Part shown: positions 1 through 8,612 of the stretch, in pieces
Layout of the letters: each line of letters starts with the position of its first letter
Position numbering within the stretch: the first letter of the stretch is position 1
DNA from: Oscillospiraceae bacterium
GTDB taxonomy: Bacteria > Bacillota > Clostridia > Oscillospirales > CAG-272
NCBI GenBank assembly: GCA_015063725.1
Contig: SVTP01000022.1
Location: forward strand, 1 to 40,075
Reading direction: 5' to 3'
DNA: 40,075 nt
Translations under genes and position numbers: made by a program
Notes under the pieces: generated by a model
What the model saw: only the letters and a program-made list of their open reading frames with translations
Database searches by the model: none
What the model was told of the DNA's origin: nothing

Positions 1-90
1 TTATGGGTAGTAAGTAACAATTGCATGGCTGGCAGGCCAATCTCAAGCGCACTTGTGCGCAGCCAGTATTATTAGGGCTATGCCCGAAAA
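1..90 (+). ncRNA. 3' part of an unidentified structured transcript
   Basis: No open reading frame is convincing here. The DNA can fold: TGGCT near 25-29 can pair with AGCCA at 61-65, enclosing a perfect GCGCAC-TT-GTGCGC hairpin, and a second small hairpin GGGC-TAT-GCCC follows near 75-85. A strong terminator lies directly downstream, so this looks like the end of a non-coding RNA or of a structured 3' UTR entering from the left edge. I do not recognise the family, and the 5' part is outside the window. Confidence 0.25.
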
Positions 91-97
91 TGAAATA

Positions 98-123
98 CCC
101 CCCGTTTTACGGGGGGATTTTTA
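98..123 (+). terminator. Rho-independent terminator
   Basis: A 7-bp perfect stem (CCCCCCG / CGGGGGG) with a TTTTA loop is followed by ATTTTTATT. It ends whatever transcript enters from the left and separates it from the ABC importer. The remaining bases up to the promoter at 235 hold a small CACAC/GTGTG hairpin near 133-148 and an AT-rich tract, with nothing else I can name. Confidence 0.85.
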
Positions 124-234
124 TTGTCTCTCACACATACGCGTGTGCGGGTAAATAAAAGGTAGGAAAGTGCGGCATCACCGTTCTGCATTTTCCGTTT
201 TTGAAAAAAATCGAAAAAATTTTTGAAAAACCTA

Positions 235-280
235 TTGACAAATGCACTTTAGCGTGGTAAAATGATAAAGCGCTAAAGTG
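235..280 (+). promoter_or_regulatory. Promoter with 10-bp inverted repeat, ABC importer operon
   Basis: TTGACA (235-240), a 17-bp spacer and TAAAAT (258-263) form a near-consensus sigma-A promoter. A perfect inverted repeat, CACTTTAGCG at 245-254 and CGCTAAAGTG at 271-280, brackets the -10 element with 16 bp between the arms. This is where a repressor would block RNA polymerase. The cognate regulator is not in the window. Control by an amino-acid-sensing repressor is a guess from the operon content. Confidence 0.8.
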
Positions 281-315
281 AACGCAAAAAAACAACCCCA
301 AAGGAGACAAAAACC

Positions 316-1215
316 ATGAAAAAAATCACATCTATTCTTCTCACTCTTACCATGCTGCTTGCTTGTGTTGCAGTATTCGCTTCCTGTAAAAAGGACAACG
401 AGGATGACAACGGTCTGAACTTCGGCAAAGAGCTGCTTTCCGTTGGCTCTCAGCTCGATGCACTCAACGGTCTTGTAAAAGGCGACGCCGACATTGCTGT
501 TATCGACTCGGTCATGGCAGGCTACTATATGAACAGTGTTGACACCTTCAAGGATTATCAGGTTCTCCCCGGCGTTGTTCTTGCCGAAGAGCAATACGGC
601 ATTGCTGCAAAAAAGGGCAATGCAGCCCTGATCGCTAAGATCAACGAGGCGATCATCGCCCTTGCCGACACCGACTATAAGACCATTGCTACAAAGTACG
701 GTCTTGCAACCGAAACGCTCGTAAAGGCTGACACTGCTAACCCCAAGGCAGATGCAACCGACGCATCTTGGGATAAGGTCGTTACCGCCAAAAAGCTGGT
801 TATCGGTTACACGCTGTTCGCTCCCATCGCTTACACTGATGGTGACGGTACAGATGCCGAGCTCATCGGCTTTGATATCGATCTGGCAAAGGCAGTTGTT
901 GCTTACCTGAACGAAAAGTACAATGCAGAAGTTGCAGTTGAGTTCATCGTGATCGACTGGAATGAAAAGGAAAGTCTTTTGGCAAACGGCTCCATCGACC
1001 TTGTTTGGAACGGCATGACCATTACCGACGAGCGTCTTGCAGAGATGGAAGTTTCGGTTCCTTACCTTGCAAACAAGCAGGTTGCAATCGTCAAAAAAGC
1101 TGATGCTGCCAAATACGGTGCAAACAAGGAAGAGTTCTTCAAAAAGACGAATAATGCCATCATCATTGCAGAAAAAGGCTCCGCAGGTGAAGAGCTTGTA
1201 AAGCCCGTTGAGTAA
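316..1215 (+). CDS. Amino-acid ABC transporter substrate-binding lipoprotein, circularly permuted
   Basis: This is the extracellular binding protein of a polar amino-acid ABC importer (SBP family 3), 299 aa. A lipoprotein signal ends in the lipobox FASC with Cys24. What follows is out of order. Residues ~36-137 match the usual C-terminal portion of the family (ELLSVGSQ, then ADIAVIDSVM, EEQYGIAAKKG and a YKTIATKYGL helix). Residues ~150-299 match the usual N-terminal portion (WDKVVTAKKLVIGYTLFAPI, GFDIDLAKAV, WNGMTIT, YLANKQVAIVKK), and the protein stops just after GSAGE, a motif normally in the middle. Together the two parts make about one complete domain, with new termini in lobe 2 and the old termini joined by the linker near 134-150. 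The ATG is set by AAGGAG at 301-306. Permease and ATPase genes follow. The ligand is unknown; the neighbours suggest an aromatic or sulfur amino acid. Confidence 0.85.
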   Translation: MKKITSILLTLTMLLACVAVFASCKKDNEDDNGLNFGKELLSVGSQLDALNGLVKGDADIAVIDSVMAGYYMNSVDTFKDYQVLPGVVLAEEQYGIAAKKGNAALIAKINEAIIALADTDYKTIATKYGLATETLVKADTANPKADATDASWDKVVTAKKLVIGYTLFAPIAYTDGDGTDAELIGFDIDLAKAVVAYLNEKYNAEVAVEFIVIDWNEKESLLANGSIDLVWNGMTITDERLAEMEVSVPYLANKQVAIVKKADAAKYGANKEEFFKKTNNAIIIAEKGSAGEELVKPVE

Positions 1216-1253
1216 TTTTATCTTCAAAATATTGAAAAAGGATATCAAACTTT

Positions 1254-1943
1254 ATGAATTTCTGGTCAGTTCTTTATGACCTGTGCATGGGCTTCGGCAT
1301 GACGCTGAAGCTCTTTGCGCTGACACTCATCATTTCCATACCGCTCGGACTTTTGTTTTGCTTTTGCTCCATGTCCAAATTCAAGCCACTTTCATGGCTG
1401 ATGAAGGGCATTATTTGGGTGATTCGCGGCACACCGTTGCTCCTGCAATGCGTGGTCGTTACCTTTATTCCGTCGGTCCTTTTGAAGATCCCCAACAAGG
1501 ATTTTGCCGCTATGCTGAACCTGGATAAGATGGCAGACCTGCAATTTATCTTTGTTCTGTTTGCCTTCTCGGTCAACTACGCCTGCTATTTTGCCGTCAT
1601 TTTTGAGGGTGGAATTAAAAACATTCCCAAAGGCCAGCTCGAGGCGGGGAAGGTGCTTGGTATGACCAAATGGCAGATCTTTTTCCACATTATTCTGATG
1701 CAGGTCGTCCGTAAGATCATGGCACCCATGAGCAACGAAGTCATCACCCTTGTTAAGGATACGGCACTTGCAAGAGCGCTCAGCATTTCCGAGATTATTT
1801 TGGTGGCTTACGAAAAGGTCAACAAGTACGCAGTTCTTTCGCCTCTGTTCTATGCAGGCGCATTTTACCTTGCATTCAGTGGCGTACTGACACTTCTCAT
1901 CCACTTCCTTGAGAAGAAGATCTGCTACTACGAGATTACATAA
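1254..1943 (+). CDS. Amino-acid ABC transporter permease
   Basis: This is the membrane subunit of a polar amino-acid importer (HisM/GlnP type), 229 aa, a normal length. It has about five hydrophobic helices, starting with the one at residues ~13-37. The cytoplasmic EAA loop that docks on the ATPase is seen around residues 125-140 as [17 protein letters not shown], followed by the [13 protein letters not shown] stretch typical of the family. It lies 38 bp after the binding-protein gene and 10 bp before the ATPase gene, so the three form one operon. Only one permease is encoded, so a homodimer is likely. Confidence 0.93.
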   Translation: MNFWSVLYDLCMGFGMTLKLFALTLIISIPLGLLFCFCSMSKFKPLSWLMKGIIWVIRGTPLLLQCVVVTFIPSVLLKIPNKDFAAMLNLDKMADLQFIFVLFAFSVNYACYFAVIFEGGIKNIPKGQLEAGKVLGMTKWQIFFHIILMQVVRKIMAPMSNEVITLVKDTALARALSISEIILVAYEKVNKYAVLSPLFYAGAFYLAFSGVLTLLIHFLEKKICYYEIT

Positions 1944-1953
1944 GGAGGCACGT

Positions 1954-2724
1954 ATGGAGAATAACAATTATTTGGAAGTATGCGGTCTCTGCAAGAGCTT
2001 TGGCAACGTTGAGGTCCTCAAGGGCGTTGACTTTTCCTTGGGACGTGGTGAAATTTTGACCATTATCGGTTCTTCCGGTAGCGGAAAAACAACGCTTTTG
2101 CGTTGTCTCAACTTTTTGGAGCTTGCCGACGGTGGCAGTATCTCTGTTGCAGGCGAAACGTTGTTCGATGGGGAAGGCATTAAAGCAGGAAAACTGAAGG
2201 AAGTAGACTTGCGCGAAAAACGCTTGCATTTTGGTCTTGTTTTTCAATCCTTCAACCTCTTTCCGCAATATACGGTGCTCAAAAACGTCATGCTTGCCCC
2301 CAAGCTTCTAAAAAAAGGAAGCAAGTTGGAATTGGAAGAAAAGGCGAAAAAGCTGATTGATAGCGTAGGACTTTCGGATAAGCTCAATGCTTACCCCTAT
2401 CAGCTCTCAGGCGGTCAGCAGCAGCGCGTTTCCATTGCGCGCGCACTGGCACTGGAGCCCGATATTCTTTGCTTCGACGAACCCACCTCGGCACTTGATC
2501 CCGAGCTGACGGTCGAGGTCCTGCGTGTTATCAAAAACCTCAAAAACGAGGGCAAGACCATGGTCATTGTCACGCACGAAATGGAGTTTGCCAAGAGTGT
2601 TTCCGACCGTGTAATTTATATGCGCGACGGTGTGATTGAGGCAGAGGGAACTCCCGAAGAAATTTTTGATAACCCTGAAAACGAGTATTTGCAACAGTTC
2701 CTCAATAGCGGAAAGGCGATGTAA
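1954..2724 (+). CDS. Amino-acid ABC transporter ATP-binding protein
   Basis: This is the ATPase that drives the importer (GlnQ/HisP type), 256 aa. Visible motifs are Walker A GSSGSGKT, the Q-loop region [10 protein letters not shown], the signature LSGGQQQRV, Walker [13 protein letters not shown] and the switch histidine in VTHEME. The start at 1954 is chosen because a perfect AAGGAGG lies 6 bases upstream (1942-1948), overlapping the permease stop. An in-frame ATG 45 bases earlier lies inside the permease gene and has no such site. A terminator follows. Confidence 0.95.
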   Translation: MENNNYLEVCGLCKSFGNVEVLKGVDFSLGRGEILTIIGSSGSGKTTLLRCLNFLELADGGSISVAGETLFDGEGIKAGKLKEVDLREKRLHFGLVFQSFNLFPQYTVLKNVMLAPKLLKKGSKLELEEKAKKLIDSVGLSDKLNAYPYQLSGGQQQRVSIARALALEPDILCFDEPTSALDPELTVEVLRVIKNLKNEGKTMVIVTHEMEFAKSVSDRVIYMRDGVIEAEGTPEEIFDNPENEYLQQFLNSGKAM

Positions 2725-2742
2725 ACCCTCTCATATTCACGA

Positions 2743-2767
2743 AAAAGCCCCCAAGGGGGCTTTTTTT
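2743..2767 (+). terminator. Rho-independent terminator of the ABC operon
   Basis: The stem AAAGCCCCC / GGGGGCTTT with an AA loop runs into a T7 tract. It insulates the importer operon from the aromatic biosynthesis operon, whose promoter begins 45 bp later. Confidence 0.9.
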
Positions 2768-2811
2768 GCACCTTTTTTGCCATTCTTCGCTCCACTTTTT
2801 CAAAAATCCAC

Positions 2812-2868
2812 TTGACATCACCCGCACACGCGAGTATAATATTATAATAAACTATTTTTATACTAGTA
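2812..2868 (+). promoter_or_regulatory. Consensus promoter of the aromatic amino-acid operon
   Basis: TTGACA (2812-2817), a 17-bp spacer and TATAAT (2835-2840) are a perfect sigma-A promoter. The leader to the first ATG is only about 45 nt, so there is no room for a T-box or leader-peptide attenuator. A palindrome TACTAGTA at 2861-2868 lies in the initially transcribed region. It contains the CTAG core found in TrpR operators, but a single half-site-like palindrome is weak evidence for control. Confidence 0.85.
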
Positions 2869-2890
2869 AATTATGTGAAGCGAGGAAGCT

Positions 2891-4084
2891 ATGGTAAACG
2901 AGAAAATGAGAGGACTCGGCGCTTGTCGCTCGGTCATTCGTGAACTGTTTGAATACGGCAAAAAGAGAAAAACGGAGATTGGAGACGAGAACGTTTTTGA
3001 TTTCAGTATCGGCAACCCCAGTGTGCCGTCTCCTGCCATTGTTAATGAGACCTTAACCTGCCTTTTGCAAAAAAAGGATGCCGTCTCTCTGCACGGTTAT
3101 ACCAGTGCACAGGGGGATGCAGGTGTGCGCCGCGCAATTGCCGATTATGTTGCAAGCACGCACAACGCAACCGTCAATCCCGACCTGATCTATCTGACAG
3201 TCGGTGCGGCGGCTTCTCTTACCATCTCGCTTTCTGCTCTTACTGTGGCAGGGGACGAGGTCATTTTGCTCGCACCTTTCTTCCCGGAATACCGCGTATT
3301 CGTTGAGCGCAACGGAGCGGTAGCCGTTCCCGTTTTGTGCGATACAAAGACCTTTCAGCCTGACCTGGATGCCATCCGCGCGGCGATCACGCCCAAAACG
3401 CGTGCCATCATTGTCAATTCTCCCAACAATCCCACGGGTGCGGTGATGACAAAAGAGAGCATCGAGGGGCTTGCCGCACTCCTCTCGGAAGCATCGAAGG
3501 AGAACGGACAACCCATCTACCTCATTGCCGACGAGCCCTATTGCGAGCTGGTTTACGGAGACATTGAAGTACCGTATCTGCCGCATTTTTATGCCAACAC
3601 CCTCATTTGCTACTCGTTCAGCAAGTCGCTCTCTCTCCCCGGTGAGCGCATCGGCTATATTCTTGTCAATCCCGATGCCGAGGACGCGACTGCCGTTTAT
3701 CAGGCAGTTTGCGGAGCGGGCAGGGCACTCGGCTTTGTTTGTGCTCCGGCACTGTTCCAATATATGATCCCCGCGGTCATCGGCAAAACCGCAGATATCT
3801 CCATCTACGATACCAACCGCCGTCTGCTTTCCGAGGCGCTGACCTCTTACGGCTATGAGGTGGTTAACCCCGACGGTGCCTTTTATCTCTTTGTCAAGGC
3901 GCTTGAAGGGGATGCGACCGCATTTTGCGAGCGGGCAAAGGAGCACGAGCTCTTGCTGGTTGCCAGCGATAGCTTCGGCTGTCCCGGATACGTGCGCATC
4001 TCTTATTGCGTAACTACCGAGCAAATTCAAAGATCCTTGCCGGCTTTCAAGGCTTTGGCAGAATCCTACAAAACGGAGAAGTAA
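2891..4084 (+). CDS. PLP-dependent aminotransferase (class I/II), probably aromatic
   Basis: Fold-type I aminotransferase, 397 aa. It shows NSPNNPTGAV (residues ~176-185), the PLP-contacting ADEPYCELVY (~213-222), and SFSKSLSLPGERIGY, in which Lys245 should form the Schiff base. Its position directly before pheA in an operon that makes both phenylpyruvate and hydroxyphenylpyruvate suggests that it carries out the last transamination to Phe and Tyr. Aspartate or another amino acid as donor cannot be decided from sequence. It is the first gene after the operon promoter, with GAGGAAG as ribosome binding site. Family sure, substrate inferred. Confidence 0.9.
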   Translation: MVNEKMRGLGACRSVIRELFEYGKKRKTEIGDENVFDFSIGNPSVPSPAIVNETLTCLLQKKDAVSLHGYTSAQGDAGVRRAIADYVASTHNATVNPDLIYLTVGAAASLTISLSALTVAGDEVILLAPFFPEYRVFVERNGAVAVPVLCDTKTFQPDLDAIRAAITPKTRAIIVNSPNNPTGAVMTKESIEGLAALLSEASKENGQPIYLIADEPYCELVYGDIEVPYLPHFYANTLICYSFSKSLSLPGERIGYILVNPDAEDATAVYQAVCGAGRALGFVCAPALFQYMIPAVIGKTADISIYDTNRRLLSEALTSYGYEVVNPDGAFYLFVKALEGDATAFCERAKEHELLLVASDSFGCPGYVRISYCVTTEQIQRSLPAFKALAESYKTEK

Positions 4085-4087
4085 AAC

Positions 4088-5206
4088 ATGTCCGACAAAA
4101 TCAAAAATGAAAACCTGTTGGAAGAAGCGCGCCGTGAGATCAACGAGGTTGATAAACAGATGGCGGAGCTCTTCGTTCGCCGTATGCGCGCAGCCGAAAA
4201 GGTAGCCGCCTATAAAAAAGAACACGCACTGCCCATTCTGGATGCCGCACGAGAGGAGCAAGTGGTGCAAACGAACGCAAAGCTCGTCGAGGACGAGACC
4301 TTGCGCGAGTACTATGTCAATTTCATTCGCAACAACATGGCAGTCTCTCGCGCCTACCAAGGGCGACTGATGGAGGGAATGCGCGTTGCCTACTGCGGCA
4401 CCGAGGGCGCGTTTGCGTACATTGCCGCAGGCAAAATGTTCCCCGGCTCTGCACGTGTGCCGTATCAGGATTTCGTATCTGCATATCGCGCCGTTGAAAA
4501 CGGAGATTGCGATGCCGTTATCTTGCCGGTAGAAAACAGCTACAACGGCGAGGTAGGGCAGGTGACCGACCTGATGTTCTCGGGCTCGCTTTACGTCAGT
4601 GAAATGATGGACCTCGCCGTGTCGCACGACCTCTTGGTCACGCCCGGTACGCGCATTGAGGATATTTGCGAGGTGGTCAGCCATCCGCAAGCCCTCGGTC
4701 AGTGCGCCGAATATATCCGCAATCACAATTGGAGCACGGCAGAGTATTCCAACACTGCACTTGCTGCCAAATACGTAGCCGAAAAGAAGGATCCTACCGT
4801 TGCCGCCATCGCCAGCGAGGAGGCAGCCGAGGTTTTTGGACTGTCCGTTCTTGAGCGCAACATCAACGCCAGCCGCAGCAACACCACGCGCTTTGCGGCA
4901 CTCTCCCGTGTGGAGAGTCGCCGTCACTCCAAGCGCATGGGTGAGCATTTCATCCTGCTTTTTACCGTTAAGCACGAGGCAGGCGCACTTGCAAAAGCGG
5001 TGGACATCATAGGTCGCTACGGCTTCAATATGCGCACTCTGCGCTCGCGCCCCATGAAAGAGCTCTTGTGGCAATACTACTTTTACGTAGAAGCCGAGGG
5101 CGATGTTTACACCGAGGCAGGCGAGTGGATGATGCGCGAGCTGGGGCTGTTCTGTGACCGTCTCAAGCTCGTTGGCACTTACTTTAACGAGAAAAACAAC
5201 GCTTGA
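4088..5206 (+). CDS. pheA: Bifunctional chorismate mutase / prephenate dehydratase
   Basis: Makes phenylpyruvate from chorismate through prephenate; 372 aa. Residues ~5-90 are an AroQ-type chorismate mutase helix bundle (REINEVDKQMAELFVRRM, then KKEHALPILD). Residues ~98-280 are prephenate dehydratase, with GTEGAFAYIAA, SHPQALGQC and the catalytic TRF near residue 266 (NTTRFAAL). A C-terminal ACT domain (~290-372) has AGALAKAVDII and the SRP of the phenylalanine-binding ESRP motif (LRSRPMKELLW), so feedback inhibition by Phe is expected. It starts 3 bp after the aminotransferase stop, so the two are probably translationally coupled. Confidence 0.95.
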   Translation: MSDKIKNENLLEEARREINEVDKQMAELFVRRMRAAEKVAAYKKEHALPILDAAREEQVVQTNAKLVEDETLREYYVNFIRNNMAVSRAYQGRLMEGMRVAYCGTEGAFAYIAAGKMFPGSARVPYQDFVSAYRAVENGDCDAVILPVENSYNGEVGQVTDLMFSGSLYVSEMMDLAVSHDLLVTPGTRIEDICEVVSHPQALGQCAEYIRNHNWSTAEYSNTALAAKYVAEKKDPTVAAIASEEAAEVFGLSVLERNINASRSNTTRFAALSRVESRRHSKRMGEHFILLFTVKHEAGALAKAVDIIGRYGFNMRTLRSRPMKELLWQYYFYVEAEGDVYTEAGEWMMRELGLFCDRLKLVGTYFNEKNNA

Positions 5207-5228
5207 TTTGAAGGAAAGGAGAGGGATC

Positions 5229-6251
5229 ATGACTCTGCATCTTGATCTGCCTACGGGCGGATATGATATCTATTTGGAGCGCGGCGCACTTGACCGTGCG
5301 GGAGAGCTGCTCTCTCTTAACAGAAAGGTTTTGATCGTCACCGATAGCGGCGTTCCCGCGCAGTACGCACAGCGCGTAGCCGCACAGTGCCGCGAGGCGC
5401 ACGTTGTAACGGTTGGAGAGGGTGAGGGAAGCAAGAGCTTTGCCACCCTTGAGGCACTTTGCCGCATCATGCTCCAAAAGGGCTTTACACGCACCGATTG
5501 TGTGGTAGCCGTTGGCGGTGGCGTTGTTGGCGACCTCTCGGGCTTTGCCGCAGCCTCCTTTATGCGCGGCATCGATTTTTATAACATTCCCACCACCGTG
5601 CTCTCGCAAGTGGATTCTTCCATCGGCGGCAAGGTGGCAATTAACTTGGGGCACGTCAAAAACATCGTGGGCGCATTCTATCAGCCCCGTGCGGTCATCA
5701 TTGACCCCGAAGTGCTCAAAACGCTGCCCGAGCGACAGGTCGCAAACGGACTTGCCGAGGCCGTCAAAATGGCACTCACCTCGGATGCTGCTCTCTTTGA
5801 ACTGTTTGAGGGGGGCAAGGCTCTGGAGAAGATCGACACCGTTATCGAGCGCTCCCTGCGCATTAAAAAGGCGGTGGTCGAGGAGGACGAGCGCGAAACA
5901 GGACTTCGCCGCATCCTCAACTTCGGTCACACCCTCGGTCACGGCATCGAGGGAGCACAAGGACTTTCAGGACTTTATCACGGTGAGTGTGTAGCGCTTG
6001 GCATGATCCCCATGTGCGCACCCGACGTGCGCGCGCGCCTGATCCCTGTATTGCAGTCGCTCGGCTTGCCCACACAAATTGAGGGCGACCTTGAAGCTAT
6101 GCTCGACCTCGCATCTCACGATAAAAAGTGTGAGGGAAATGCTGTTTCGGTCGTAACCGTCGATGAGGTCGGGAAGTGCCGCATCCAAAAAATGCCCCTT
6201 GACGAATGGAAAGCGCAGATTCGCGCAACGCTGGGAGGAGAAAGCTTATGA
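5229..6251 (+). CDS. aroB: 3-dehydroquinate synthase
   Basis: Second step of the shikimate pathway, DAHP to 3-dehydroquinate, NAD- and metal-dependent; 340 aa, slightly short for the family (about 350-360). Visible motifs are the dinucleotide-binding VAVGGGVVGDLSGFAA, the NIPTTVLSQVDSSIGGK stretch, and LNFGHTLGHGIE, which holds metal-ligand histidines. The ATG at 5229 follows a purine-rich AAGGAAAGGAGAGGG. The in-frame ATG at 5154 lies inside pheA and is rejected. The stop overlaps the aroC start (ATGA). Confidence 0.95.
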   Translation: MTLHLDLPTGGYDIYLERGALDRAGELLSLNRKVLIVTDSGVPAQYAQRVAAQCREAHVVTVGEGEGSKSFATLEALCRIMLQKGFTRTDCVVAVGGGVVGDLSGFAAASFMRGIDFYNIPTTVLSQVDSSIGGKVAINLGHVKNIVGAFYQPRAVIIDPEVLKTLPERQVANGLAEAVKMALTSDAALFELFEGGKALEKIDTVIERSLRIKKAVVEEDERETGLRRILNFGHTLGHGIEGAQGLSGLYHGECVALGMIPMCAPDVRARLIPVLQSLGLPTQIEGDLEAMLDLASHDKKCEGNAVSVVTVDEVGKCRIQKMPLDEWKAQIRATLGGESL

Positions 6252-7330
6252 AAAACACGTTTGGACAAAGTGTAGCCGTTACGCTCTTTGGTGAGAGTCA
6301 TGGCGAAATGATTGGTGTCGTTCTGGACGGCTTTGCTCCCGGACTGCAGGTGGATGAAGATTTTATCCGTCATCAGCTCTCTCTGCGCCGTCCGCAGGGC
6401 AAGATCTCCACGCCGCGTGTTGAGGCGGACGAGTTTTCCATTGTCAGCGGTGTTTTTGAAGGAAAAACGACCGGCACGCCGATCTGCATCCTCATCCCCA
6501 ATACCAATACCAAAAGCAAAGATTATGCAAAAGGACTGCCGCGTCCCGGACACGCCGATTATGCGGCAGAATGTAAATACCACGGATACCAGGATTATCG
6601 CGGCGGCGGACACTTCTCGGGCCGCATCACAGCCGCACTGGTCGCAGCAGGTGCTATCGCAATTTCTGCGCTGCGACAAAACGGCATCCTCATCGGCACG
6701 CACATCTCTCGTATCTCGGATATCCGCGACCGTTCCTTTGGCTCTTACGAGTCGGATATCGAAGCTCTTGCCGACCTTACGTTCCCCGTTTTGGATGCGG
6801 GGAAGGCTGAAATGATGCGCGCTTGCATCGAGGACGCCGCAAGCGAGGGCGATAGCGTTGGCGGCGTTTTAGAGACTGCCGTTATCGGTCTGCCTACAGG
6901 CGTGGGAGAACCTTGGTTCGATACCGTCGAGGGCGTTCTTTCCCACGCACTTTTCTCCATTCCCGGCATTAAGGGCGTGGAGTTTGGCGACGGCTTTGCT
7001 CTGGCAAATATGCGCGGCAGTCAAGCCAACGACGGCTTGCGTATGCAAAACGGACGCATCGTGACAACCACAAACCACAACGGCGGCATCAACGGCGGCA
7101 TTACAAACGGTATGCCGGTTATCTTCCGTTGTGCAGTCAAGCCCACGCCGTCCATCTTTTGCGAGCAGGAGAGCGTAGACCTTGCGGCAAAGCAAAATGC
7201 AACCCTGATTTTGCAGGGTAGACACGATCCCGCCATCATCCACCGCGCTCGCGTGGTTGTCGATAGCGTTGCGGCACTTGTATTGTGCGACTTGCTCGCA
7301 CTCCGCTTCGGAACGGATTTTCCGAAATAA
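6248..7330 (+). CDS. aroC: Chorismate synthase
   Basis: Last step to chorismate, using reduced FMN as cofactor; 360 aa, normal length. Family motifs are clear: the N-terminal TLFGESHGEMIGVVLDG, LRRPQGKISTPR, RPGHADYAAECKYHG with YRGGGHFSGR, and MRGSQANDG. The start overlaps the aroB stop by four bases (ATGA), with GGAGGAG eight bases upstream. No reductase partner for FMN is encoded in the operon, so it is probably the monofunctional type that uses cellular flavin reductases. Confidence 0.96.
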   Translation: MKNTFGQSVAVTLFGESHGEMIGVVLDGFAPGLQVDEDFIRHQLSLRRPQGKISTPRVEADEFSIVSGVFEGKTTGTPICILIPNTNTKSKDYAKGLPRPGHADYAAECKYHGYQDYRGGGHFSGRITAALVAAGAIAISALRQNGILIGTHISRISDIRDRSFGSYESDIEALADLTFPVLDAGKAEMMRACIEDAASEGDSVGGVLETAVIGLPTGVGEPWFDTVEGVLSHALFSIPGIKGVEFGDGFALANMRGSQANDGLRMQNGRIVTTTNHNGGINGGITNGMPVIFRCAVKPTPSIFCEQESVDLAAKQNATLILQGRHDPAIIHRARVVVDSVAALVLCDLLALRFGTDFPK

Positions 7331-7367
7331 TCCCAAAAGCAGAAAACAGAGAAGGGAGGTCACAAAT

Positions 7368-8612
7368 ATGCAATACGGCTTGATCGGCGAAAAATTAGGG
7401 CATAGCTTTTCGGCAGAAATCCATCAAAAGCTCAAGAGCAACCCCTATACACTTTGCGAGCTTGCAGAGGATGAGATCCCTGCATTTTTTGCGGCAAAGG
7501 ATTTTTCTGCCCTCAACGTGACCATTCCCTACAAAACCACAGTCATTCCATACCTCTCGCACATCAGTGAGCAGGCACGCGCCATTGGCGCAGTCAATAC
7601 GGTTGTCAACCGTGGGGGAGAGCTGTGGGGATATAATACCGACTTTTTCGGCATGCAGGCGCTTCTTGCGCACGCAGGCATTCCCGTAAAAGACAAAAAA
7701 GTTGCCATTCTCGGCACAGGCGGCACTTCGAAAACGGCGCACGCCGTTGCCGAGTTCCTTGGTGCAAAAGAAATCTTGACCGTCAGCCGGCGTGCAGGCG
7801 ATGACGTTGTCACCTATGCGGAACTGACCGAGGCGCACACAGACGTGCAGGTCATCATCAATACCACCCCTGTGGGAATGTATCCCAATGCCGATGGGTG
7901 TCCCGTCTCTCTTTCCGCTTTTGATCGGTTGGAGGGCGTGATCGATGCCATCTACAATCCCTTGCGCACAAAGCTTGTTTTGGAAGCGCAAAGAATAGGC
8001 ATCAAAGCCGAGGGAGGTCTCTATATGCTCGTTGCCCAAGCGGTGCGCGCATCCGAGTTTTTCCTCGATTGTGCCTATGACACACAAACCACCGAAAACA
8101 TTTATCGTGACCTTCTCCAAAAGACCGAAAACATTGTCCTTTCGGGAATGCCCGGGGCAGGAAAGAGCACCGTTGGCAAACGCTTGGCAGAAGGATTGAA
8201 ACGAGACTTTTTTGACCTTGACGAGGAGATCGTCCGCGTGGCGGGATGTCCGATTTCCGACATTTTTGCCAATGAGGGCGAGGCAGCCTTTCGCAATTTG
8301 GAAACTCGCATTCTTAGCGAGGTCTTATCCCATAAAAAGAATATCGTTCTTGCAACGGGCGGCGGCGCGATCTTGCGTGATGAGAACGTTGACCTGTTGC
8401 ACCGCAATGGCAAAATTTATTTTATCGACCGTCCACTCGCAGCTCTTTTGCCCACGCCCGACCGTCCCTTGGCATCCTCTGCCGAGGACATCCGCCGTCG
8501 CTACGAGGAACGCTATGCGCTCTACTGTGTCACAGCAGATTGCCGTATTGACGGTGATGGGAGCATAGACGAGGTAGCAGAGCGCATCAGAAAGGAGTTT
8601 TTCAAGCAATGA
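7368..8612 (+). CDS. aroE-aroK: Shikimate dehydrogenase - shikimate kinase fusion
   Basis: A single 414-aa protein carries two consecutive shikimate-pathway enzymes. Residues 1 to ~250 are shikimate dehydrogenase: GEKLGHSFS substrate loop, VTIPYK with catalytic Lys56, NTDFFGM with Asp92, the NADP-binding ILGTGGTSKTA, and INTTPVGMYP. Residues ~255-414 are shikimate kinase: Walker A GMPGAGKS (260-267), FFDLDEEI, ATGGGAI and the lid RPLASSAEDIRRR. The ATG at 7368 follows GGGAGG; an upstream in-frame ATG lies inside aroC. Both halves keep their catalytic residues and the link between them is only a few residues. Its stop overlaps the aroQ start. Confidence 0.95.
   Translation: MQYGLIGEKLGHSFSAEIHQKLKSNPYTLCELAEDEIPAFFAAKDFSALNVTIPYKTTVIPYLSHISEQARAIGAVNTVVNRGGELWGYNTDFFGMQALLAHAGIPVKDKKVAILGTGGTSKTAHAVAEFLGAKEILTVSRRAGDDVVTYAELTEAHTDVQVIINTTPVGMYPNADGCPVSLSAFDRLEGVIDAIYNPLRTKLVLEAQRIGIKAEGGLYMLVAQAVRASEFFLDCAYDTQTTENIYRDLLQKTENIVLSGMPGAGKSTVGKRLAEGLKRDFFDLDEEIVRVAGCPISDIFANEGEAAFRNLETRILSEVLSHKKNIVLATGGGAILRDENVDLLHRNGKIYFIDRPLAALLPTPDRPLASSAEDIRRRYEERYALYCVTADCRIDGDGSIDEVAERIRKEFFKQ

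Noticed and set aside
232..1248. 338-codon open frame on the minus strand
   Set aside because: It is antisense to the binding-protein gene and would end inside that gene's promoter.
3053..5230. 725-codon open frame on the minus strand
   Set aside because: It lies antisense to the aminotransferase and pheA genes, is Cys/His-rich nonsense and has no promoter or start signal.
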